Part shown: one piece after another, positions 55,880 through 64,000 of the stretch
How positions within the stretch are numbered: the first letter of the stretch is position 1
Layout: the number at the start of each line of letters is the position of its first letter
Position numbers and translations under genes: made by a program
NCBI GenBank assembly: GCA_964036315.1
Contig: OZ038509.1
Coordinates: 27,185,022-27,249,021 of the forward strand
Source: Acanthosepion esculentum
Lineage: Eukaryota; Mollusca; Cephalopoda; Sepiida; Sepiidae
DNA length: 64,000 bases
Reading direction: 5' to 3'
The notes under the pieces: generated by a model
Told to the model about the DNA's origin: nothing
What the model saw: only the letters and a program-made list of their open reading frames with translations
Database searches by the model: none

Positions 55880-57580
55880 GCTACAACACTAGAGTGAGAG
55901 GGCAACATGCACTCTCTCTCTCTTTCTCTCTCTCTTCTTTCCCTCCCCCTTATTCTCTTTTTCTTTCAAGTCCTGTACAACTGTAGAGTATAGTGGTGTG
56001 AGGCTCAGGAGAAAATGAACAGTTGATTTACCCATGCCAAGAAGATTAATGAAGGATGATAATGACAAGGAAACATATGGTTAATTTTAACAAAACAAGA
56101 TAAAGGATTTATTCATGAATTTACATGCTTGAAGTAGTGGTAGTAGCAGTAGAATTCTTAAAGTTCATAGATTTAATGTATTGTCATGAAGAGGAAATGT
56201 TCATACAACAGATTAAAATGATCTGTCACAGAATAATATTCAAAAATATTTAAGACAAAGGTAAGTGAGTTTGTTGCTCACTGAAGGAATACATGGTTTG
56301 CATAGATTCAAAAATAGATGAAGAGAGTTTGAAATACTTAGCTTTCTTGGATTAAGGAGAGAAAATTCTTTGAAGTGTTGCATGCTGGTTATATATAATT
56401 GTTATATAGGAATAAAGTGTTGCTGCCGACACTTGAGTTTGAACCTAGATCACCAGTGAGCAAACACAGGTGATCCCATTATTGAATTAAGTAGACCATG
56501 TAACCATAGAGGAAACGCATAAGTAGGAAGTCGCATGACATCTAAATGATCTCCATTTCTAGTTTATCTTCTACTACTATACAGATCACCATTTCTACTC
56601 TATACTCTATTACTATATGGACCGCTATTCTCTACTCTATTCACTATACTATTTCCCTATTCAGTGGTTACTTTCGAGCGAGTATTATTGAGCAAGTACT
56701 ATTAGTGCAAGAGCTATTGGAAGGTGTCTGACACCAGTATTGTTCAACAGCGTACTATAGTGGTATCTGCAATTACAAAGTCTCTACTACAACAAGAATT
56801 GCGAAAGTAGCAACGAGTGTTCATTGACATCACAAAACTAATAATAATATAATTATGGAGTAATGTTACACTGGCAAGTACTTCAGCTGCTGGTCATGAG
56901 GAACTGAAACGAAATCTTTCACATGACTTTAGACAATCTTCTCTGATTACATTTATTTTTCTCCTCATTATATATCAAAAAGAATTTGATGTATGGTCAC
57001 TACTTTCTTTCCTACTTCTTGGCTAACTGGGTCATTTCTGTGATGGCAAGGTTTTCATTGGTTCAGAAAGAATTTCACATAGGCTTGCAAATTTCTTTTC
57101 TCCTTTTTCTCAGCTCATTGGTTAATTTCTGTAAAAGGCAAAAATCTCACATAGACATGCAAATTTCTTTCCTTTCTCTTCAGTCCTCTGAATTTGAAGG
57201 GAATGGGTGAAGGGAGTTATTATTTCACACTCAATACAGGAGCTTGGGGCCATAGACTCAACATGATAGGTATTGTTATTGTGGCTTCCATCCCAAGTAA
57301 GTAGCTAGCCCCCTACTCAGCAGTATCAGAAACTTGGCATTCTTTCACTTTCCTTCAGACCTGCAAAATTCTCCATTTGACATGTTTTCTTCTTGTCTAT
57401 GATTACCAGATCCAGTCTTCTGACCTTCATTTAAGGCCCCAGAGGATTTTGAACATTTCATTTTGTAGGTCAAATCCTGGTCCATATATCGGGTAGGGAT
57501 ACAGAAGGCACTTACCCCCCCCCTTTGGTGAAGAAAAGTGACATGGGTCACATGTCAGACCACTTAGTGATATGACTCCA
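55880..57580. other. No gene recognised
   Basis: CT-rich run at 55905-55945, a B-box-like GGTTCAAACTC (minus) near 56430, and local CTACTNTAT repeats at 56560-56660. No conserved frame. Confidence 0.4.
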
Positions 57581-57824
57581 TACAGTGAAAATAGCTGCAA
57601 TCAAATTCAGTTTGTTTTATAATAGCCAAACTGAAAGGTTACTTTCTTTAGCCCCAGCCTCCATGTCCCAGGCAGAGACTAAATCTGCTTCCCCAGCAGC
57701 TTACAAGTCCATGGTGCCATTTCCCTTTTACAGAATAAAACTCCAACTTGCAGTCCTCAATTTGGGAAAACCCAAGATTCACTGTTTCCCATTTGTGGAA
57801 TATGTCTTCACCTGGAATATAGAT

Positions 57825-57882
57825 GAAGCCATGTTTAGTACTCCAGATTCAAGTTTGAATCTGGAGTACTAAACATGGCTTC
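57825..57882. repeat. Perfect 28-bp inverted repeat with 2-nt centre
   Basis: Left arm 57825-57852 (GAAGCCATGTTTAGTACTCC...) and right arm 57855-57882 are exact reverse complements around GT. Confidence 0.95.
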
Positions 57883-58499
57883 TCCAGACACAGGAATATC
57901 TCCATATTATATATAAAACCCTTTGTTTTTGTTTCTCCTTAGACTCTGCTTTGCTGTGTAGATATATGTACTATATTATTCTTGACGTGGGATATATAGT
58001 TTTGTGTATGTCTTAATCATATAAAATTCTCTCTGAGAATAAAGCATGTTTGTCATTTTTTTCCTTTCAGTCATTCCATTCCATCTGTGAAATACAGTGT
58101 TATTATATCACGAATATAATAATGCCTATAATGGGGGAAATTAAAATGGGAGAATAAATCTTTCTATCATAGCCCTCTCCTATTACAATTGATCCATATA
58201 GTCAAAATGCAGCCATTTGCAAAATGGATCCCTTTGTCTACCCAATCATATATATTCTTCTCTTCTTTCTAACTTAATTTGTTATACTATTTTTTTTATC
58301 ATTTCACCCTGTAACAGGGCAGTGACTCTGTTTAAACATTTAAATGCATGAAATTATGGGATGGTGATTTGGTGAAACTACTAACTGGATGATAATTGTC
58401 GAAATTCTCAGGAAAGTGGGTTGATTAGTTGAGAAGAAAATTAAAAACAAAATGCATTAAAAATTGTGTTTTAAAATAATAAATGAAATCAAGAACAGT

Positions 58500-59340
58500 T
58501 CCAAGGAGAATCAAACCCAAATTTAACTAGACGGAATTCAATAAGATTGAACAAAATCAGGACTCCAAACCCTCAAAGAAAGAGATGATTAATGCTTCAT
58601 CTGAATTGCTTGTGTCCTGAGAAACTAGAAACTAAATGTTGTTCACCATACTTTATTGATAGTGAAAACAAGTAGTTACTGAAAATAATGATCTAAATTA
58701 TTATATTGAATCCATTGTTTGGTCAGCATCTAAGAAATTTGTTACACTGTGTTGTGTTGGACAGTTTTTCTCTCCAGAATCTATCCTACATGACTATAAG
58801 TCTACCATTTGTCTAGGCTTAGAATATTTATCCCATATATGGTCCAAAGCTCCTCCTGCTATTTATCTAAAGCTCCTTGATATAATCCAAAGAAGAATGT
58901 GCAATATTATTGGTCCTGATCTGGCAGCTTGGCTTCAGTCAGACCTACCGCCGTAAAGTTGCTTACCTGTGACTTTTCTATAAATACTTTCATGGTAATT
59001 TTTCGGATGGGATCTTTGCTATGGTACCAAGACTTTATGAATTTAAGCGGTATATACTAGATTGGCAGCAAGGTCTCATCAATTTACAGATGGCTTGTTC
59101 CAATCATAAGTTCTATGCTAACAGTTTTTTTATTTTTGCCTGTGGAATTCTCTTCTAGGTCCATGCATTCACGTTAATTTTGATGGATTGTCAATCGTTA
59201 TCTACTGTCATTCTGATTACTCTTCTATTTCTCTCACTCCTTAGTAATGTTTCTGCTTTCTAATTCTTTTACACCCAGTAAGCCTTTGTATCTTAGTGGC
59301 TCTATTGCCTTGCTTGGTGTAAATTTGATAAGAAAAACTT
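58500..59340 (+). pseudogene. LINE-1 ORF2 thumb/C-terminal region and 3' UTR
   Basis: Plus-strand frames give SPESILHDYKSTICLGLEYL, LLDIIQRRMCNIIGPDLAAW, then YRRKVAYL-LFYKYFHGNFS and VPRLYEF. This matches the known order in Jockey/CR1-like ORF2 (YKSTIRP-MEY, LD-IQ-R, ASLSLFYRYFHG). The 3' UTR signature CACCCAGTAAGCCTTTGTAT and TTGCTTGGTGTAA close it. Several stops; inactive. Confidence 0.9.
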
Positions 59341-59344
59341 CCAT

Positions 59345-59590
59345 GCTTTCTTTTCTCACCCTTTTCACTTGTGGAACTCTCTTCCACCTTCTTGCTTTCT
59401 TGCTTTCCAGTCAACTTTGACCTTTCAAAACTTGAATACAATGTCAATCATCACTTTTTGTCTTTTTTAACTCCTATTCTTATATTGTTCTCTCTCCTTA
59501 ATAGGGTTTTTTCTCCCTCTCATATTCTCTCACACTCAGTAACGCCTTGCATCTTAGAGGTTTTTTTCCTTATTTGGGGTGAAATGATAG
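59345..59590 (+). pseudogene. LINE-1 C-terminus and 3' UTR
   Basis: LWNSLPPSC and CFPVNFDLSKLEYNVNHHF at about 59370-59460, then CACTCAGTAACGCCTTGCAT and GGGGTGAAATGAT. Confidence 0.88.
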
Positions 59591-59657
59591 TTTCATGGGC
59601 CACAGAAAAAGTTTGGGTTCAAAGTGGGCCATGAGCCTAAAAAGGTTGGGAACCACT
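59590..59657. mobile_element. hAT terminus remnant
   Basis: The reverse complement begins CAGTGGTTCCCAACCTTTTT, the classical hAT (Charlie/Tip100-like) end. Only about 65 bp remain, between two LINE copies. Confidence 0.6.
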
Positions 59658-59965
59658 GCTCTGTGGCACCTAGACTTTATGAATCTAAGTGCAGTTCTAG
59701 ATTGATGACATGGCTTCATCATTTTACACTTGAATTGGCTAGATGTAACCATAAGTTCTATTCTAACAGTTTCTTTTCTCACACTTCTCACTTGTGGAAC
59801 TCTTTTCCACCTTCTTGCATTCCAGTCAACTTTGAGGTTTCAAAACTTGATTGCAATGTTATCAATGATTATCCTTTGATGTTTTACGTTTCCTATATTC
59901 TCTCAAGCTTCTTGCATCTTTGTGGCTTTATTGCCTTGTTTGAGATGAAATGAGTAAAAAAAAAC
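59658..59965 (+). pseudogene. LINE-1 C-terminus and 3' UTR
   Basis: One frame reads VAPRLYESKCSSRLMTWLHH and FFSHTSHLWNSFPPSCIPVN, then CTTTGTGGCTTTATTGCCTT and GAGATGAAATGAGT(A)n. Confidence 0.9.
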
Positions 59966-60520
59966 TCAAAATGCCTGAAACTGGAGTTAAGCTAAAGAAT
60001 TTTATTCCCTTACTGGAATCAAATCCTGAATATTTTATGTCTTTTATTTAAATCCTTAATTACATTTGAGAATGATCACCATGAATTTGGGTGCAGATGT
60101 TGGAATAAAAACATTTATGGAATCTTACATTTGAGCTTATACTGATACGTAACACACACATCTCTGTGATATATAAATATTTATATATTTCTTATTATTA
60201 TCGACATTATTTTTAGTGGGTACACATGTTTGAATAGGTAACTTGCTTTTTTTAACCAGTGAAATTAATATCAACTTGCGTAGAGATCAAAGTTTTATTA
60301 AAGAAAACGTGCTTCCTGTCTAGTTCTGTCAGTACTTTGTATTTTTTTGTAAATTTTTATTGTTTAATTTTTGTTTAACCACAGCAATGACGGTCAGATG
60401 TAATAGAAAGCACAATTGTTTACGTGACCGATTTTTTACATTTGGAACTAAAATTCGAATCCAATAAAAAAAATTCACACTTAAACAAAGAAATTTTGCA
60501 ACCAGTCCCCAAAAATGTGT

Positions 60521-61205
60521 CCCACTTAATGAAAATCCCACTTAAGTGGAGATATGAAAAGATGCTTAATACAATGAGACGTAGGGGAATAATAAATTGT
60601 CCTATTTAATGAAAATCCCACTTAAGTGGAGATATGAAAAGATGCTTAATACAATGAGACGTAGGGGAATAATAAATTGTCCTATTTAATGAAAATCCCA
60701 CTTAAGTGGAGATATGAAAAGATGCTTAATACAATAAGACGTAGGGGAATAATAAATTGTCCTATTTAATGAAAATCCAACTTAAGTGGAGATATGAAAA
60801 GATGCTTAATACAATGAGATGTAGGGGAATAATAAATTGTCCTATTTAATGAAAATCCCACTTAAGTGGAGATATGAAAAGATGCTTAATACAATGAGAC
60901 GTAGGGGAATAATAAATTGTCCTATTTAATGAAAATCCCACTTAAGTGGAGATATGAAAAGATGCTTAATACAATGAGACGTAGGGGAATAATAAATTGT
61001 CCCATTTAATGAAAATCCCACTTAAGTGGAGATATGAAAAGATGCTTAATACAATGAGACGTAGGGGAATAATAAATTGTCCCATTTAATGAAAATCCCA
61101 CTTAAGTGGAGATATGAAAAGATGCTTAATACAATGAGATGTAGGGGAATAATAAATTGTCCTATTTAATGAAAGTCTCACTTAAGTGGGGATATGAAAA
61201 GAGAT
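60521..61205 (+). repeat. 80-bp satellite, about 8.5 copies
   Basis: Exact 80-bp period (60521, 60601, 60681 ... 61161). Copies differ at only a few sites. Each unit has the 12-bp palindrome CCACTTAAGTGG. CCCACTTAATGAAAATCCCA resembles pogo-like transposon ends, a possible origin. Confidence 0.97.
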
Positions 61206-61377
61206 TCTGCACACACCCCTACACCGTGTAAAATTCAGGTAACATCTGAGACAAAAAAATATAATGCAAATCGAAATATGTTTTTTTGAATTCGTCATTT
61301 TATCTCATTAACTTTACTAATTTACTTTTTTTATGAATGATTCATTGTAATATAAATTAAACTGCATCGCATATTTG

Positions 61378-61415
<38 letters not shown>

Positions 61416-61716
61416 GTATAGATATTTATTTAGTGTATAGGGGCAGCAAATAAATATCATACGGGCCATCTTCAGAATGGTTATATAGACATTTAAACAA
61501 GGATATTCACCATCAAAGATGATATTCTGTTATGTGAGTTGAAATCTTAGACCGAGAAACACTATAATAAAAAAATATCTGAATATTGGACAATTTTTGT
61601 CTTTATTTTCTCCTCAAATTAAAGCAAATATACAGTTTAGAATGGCTCATGATCAAACATAATAGACATTCGTTGTCTGTTATATTTAACAATATATGTT
61701 TTAATAATACATTATA

Positions 61717-61798
<82 letters not shown>

Positions 61799-61806
61799 AT
61801 GTGTGT
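61378..61806. repeat. (AT)n tracts bounding a 300-bp segment
   Basis: (AT)n at 61378-61416 and 61719-61781, then (TG)n. The minus strand of 61465-61485 reads CATTCTGAAGATGGCCC, a shortened form of the CTGAAGA motif in other AT-bounded repeats. Confidence 0.7.
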
Positions 61807-61844
61807 TTCTGGGAAATTTCTATTTCCACCACAGTCAAAAACAC

Positions 61845-61845
61845 G

Positions 61846-61897
<52 letters not shown>
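61845..61897 (+). repeat. (CA)n microsatellite
   Basis: About 45 bp of AC repeats preceded by ACGCACGC. Confidence 0.95.
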
Positions 61898-61898
<1 letters not shown>

Positions 61899-62254
61899 CT
61901 TTGTTTTCTATCTTTATGCTTCACATCCTCTGGATGACGTCACCAGAGTCGGTTGATGGTGCTTAAAAAGGGAGTTAGGATTTTTGTGATTACTTTAGCT
62001 GATTTGTAGGGTGCACTATGGATGTGGTTGTGGGTGGGGGTATATTGGCTGGCAAACAGATACTGAATAATAGAAGAAAACAACAAACAAAAGAAAGGCT
62101 TAGGTAAAAAAAAAAAAATATTGCCAAATTTATTTTCATTAAACAAAGTACATCAGCAAAAATAAGGTAAAAACTATCTCTGCATGTTGACTGGAGCAAT
62201 GGGCCAGCTGTTGACTGGAACAGATAATATACTTTGATCATAATCATTTGAGCC

Positions 62255-62390
62255 GCAGAGTCAAAGAGATTATTTATTTCTGTGTATAACAGAAAATGTG
62301 GCACACGGCCGAAGTCGGGAATGGGAAATAGGTCGGTCTTCTGTCTTAACTTCTAAACTTAGCTAGCCATAAACGCTGACCCAATCATAT
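62255..62390 (+). repeat. Family D copy
   Basis: Close match to 25255-25385, with TGGCACACGGCC as the core variant at 62299. Confidence 0.85.
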
Positions 62391-62479
62391 TAACAATATT
62401 TCTTGTACCAAAACAACACATTCTTACTTACCTTTCTTACCACACCCACCATAATACCTCAATGACTCTGTGGAATAAC

Positions 62480-63600
62480 ACAGTATTTCCACCTACATTT
62501 TACGCGCACGCGAGTTTTTCCATCCCTTCCTTTCACTTTCAGCTAGTAATAGCAGTAAACGGTTGTTCTGTAGCTGACGTGAGGGAGGCAGCTGCTGCTG
62601 ATGTTGTTACCAGCCTAACAGAATTTGAAATTTTTTTTGTCCGCGCTTTTTCTCTGACATAATGGACAAACTGGTTTTTCGAAGTTAGTTGCTGCCAGGT
62701 CACTGAACCGGATAGTTGACTCATTTATTCCTCGTCTGTTAACCCATATATCAGACAGGGATATCTTAGCAGCAAATTATGCTTAGTCCCTTATGGCTCG
62801 TCGTGCGTAACCTCTTCAAGTCGATGCAACTAACGGCAAATAATTCTTCGCCCCTTTTGGCTCGTCGTGTGTAATCTCATCAAGTCGATGCAACTTTCAG
62901 CAATCAAGTCCTCAACCTGAAGCCAACATCTTGTTTGCACTTTCCTCTGTTTTCTATCAGGAAAACTTCAAGCTTATTGCACGTTCGTCACAACACCTTT
63001 TTTGACGACTAATTCCTCGACCTAAGGCTAACATCTTGTTTGAACTGTCTTCTGTTTTCTATCAGGAAAACGTAGCGCTTACGACACTGTCATCACATCA
63101 CCTTTTTTGATGACTTATTTGTCATCCTGATGCGAACATCTTGTTCGAGCCTGCCTTCGTCCATGACCAGGGAACTTTGAAACCTTCAACAATGAAGAAT
63201 GAGAACTTCTCATATTCTTTGAACTCTAACCATTATGAACCAGTACCTTAAAAATATGACATTACACACACATTACAAAACTCTCGCAGTGAGTATTTTT
63301 CTTTGTTGTGTATGCATAATATTCCATCTAAATTGACTGTTCGGGAACCTTTCTGCGTGGAGAAACCTTTTCATTAATTGCAAAGATCCAGTAACTTTAC
63401 TGAATGTTTCCACTGTCGATACAAATTACTTTGTTAAAAATAAAATTTTATATTTGTTCTTTTACCAGACTTACTTTCGTCGTTCCTCCTCTCTGCTTAT
63501 TTTTCACATTTTATGCACGAGTTAAACGACCCTTTCTATTTCCTCACTGAGGAAATTGTGATAATTTACAGTGAAAGAACACGTTTTATATTTTCTCTCT
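62480..63600 (+). mobile_element. LTR-like region with internal tandem repeats, boundaries unknown
   Basis: GC-richer DNA with a 64-bp repeat (GGCTCGTCGTG at 62795 and 62859, each with TCAAGTCGATGCAAC) and a 105-bp repeat in three copies (CATCTTGTTNG at 62927, 63032, 63137, with TTTTCTATCAGGAAAAC in two). AATAAAATTTTATA lies at about 63440. The layout resembles the 7398-8482 insertion, but no ends or duplication were found and no protein domain is seen. Confidence 0.35.
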
Positions 63601-63639
63601 TTTTTTACTTTGTTAGTGGATTCGGTAGTTGTGTGTAGT

Positions 63640-64000
63640 GTCTGGCACAAGGCCACCTTTTCGTAGGCCAGCTCTGCGTTGCTATTGGGTCCGCAACAAC
63701 TCTGTGAAAATACTAACTAGACCCCATATGTACAATTTTTCGTCTGTGGGGGGAGGGGAATAAAATAAAAATTTTAAATTTTAAAAAAGTAACCCCAATG
63801 AGTAATTACAATATAAAACAAATAAATATTTACAAGAAACTAAACAAATCTTGTTAGTAATAAAACCCCCGCAATCACTAAATGTGGCAGAAACATCCGT
63901 TAACTAGACGAAAATTATGTGGGACTATAAAAAAAATGAAAAACATTCATTCATCCCAAGCACTCATTCAGACACAATAACAGATACGAAAAATCACACC
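63640..64000. other. Right edge: TGGCACAAGGCC copy, rest unassigned
   Basis: TCTGGCACAAGGCCACC at 63641 begins a family E-like fragment (GTAGGCCAGCTCTGCG). The remainder is AT-rich. Confidence 0.4.

Noticed and set aside
57585..57872. 95-residue frame with plausible composition
   Set aside because: No domain recognised and it ends inside the perfect hairpin; there is not enough evidence to call a gene.

Overview
The window looks like repeat-dominated nuclear DNA from an AT-rich animal genome. No complete host gene is visible. The evidence is Ty3/gypsy and non-LTR retroelement coding remnants, tRNA- and 5S-derived SINE-like repeats, long (AT)n, (CA)n and purine microsatellites, minisatellites, and a lack of long intact frames outside transposons. 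The mix (several SINE families, reverse transcriptase tails of the type common in marine invertebrates, dense AT/TG microsatellites) suggests an invertebrate, perhaps a mollusc. The sequence alone does not settle the taxon, so this is a weak inference.

Layout. 1-9.3 kb is a minus-strand Ty3/gypsy copy (Gypsy-A, broken pol) opened three times: by a plus-strand Ty3/gypsy element with two 235-bp LTRs (Gypsy-B, 2435-7306, target duplication TGGTC), by a 1085-bp LTR-like insertion (7398-8482, 8-bp duplication), and by a 5S rRNA-derived SINE abutting the reverse transcriptase end (9314-9595). 9.7-17 kb holds SINE and LINE fragments, a 111-bp tandem array, an apparent solo LTR inside a SINE (14256-15006) and a 95-bp array. 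17-21.2 kb holds a hAT-like non-autonomous element, a 1.7-kb GATA/ATTTATA minisatellite and a GAAA-rich purine block. 21.5-29 kb mixes palindromic repeats, SINE-like and LINE remnants, one short exon-like segment (27165-27246) and a minisatellite built from LINE coding DNA. 30.9-33.5 kb has a 121-bp array, a related 28-bp array and a LINE tail. 34-43.6 kb carries palindromic SINE dimers, a second 5S SINE, a pogo/Tigger-like MITE, a candidate hammerhead-ribozyme repeat and long (AT)n tracts. 44-47 kb is microsatellite and hairpin repeats. 47.7-51.3 kb is plain AT-rich DNA. 51.3-59.97 kb has another SINE dimer and many LINE pieces. 60.5-61.2 kb is an 80-bp satellite. 62.5-63.6 kb is LTR-like DNA with internal repeats.

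Most notable signal. One tRNA-headed SINE family (called P-SINE here) occurs mainly as inverted, head-to-head dimers. Three dimers are each bounded by a 12-bp direct repeat, so the palindrome itself appears to have moved as a unit. One of them has an unoccupied paralogous site in the same window, and outer-arm units of 107 bp (or about 100 bp) are tandemly amplified. The family carries a recurrent CTGAAGA-stem-GAAA motif and a short reading frame kept open in several copies.

No cellular pathway or operon can be described. The coding signal is transposon pol/gag in various states of decay, and everything else is repeat biology.
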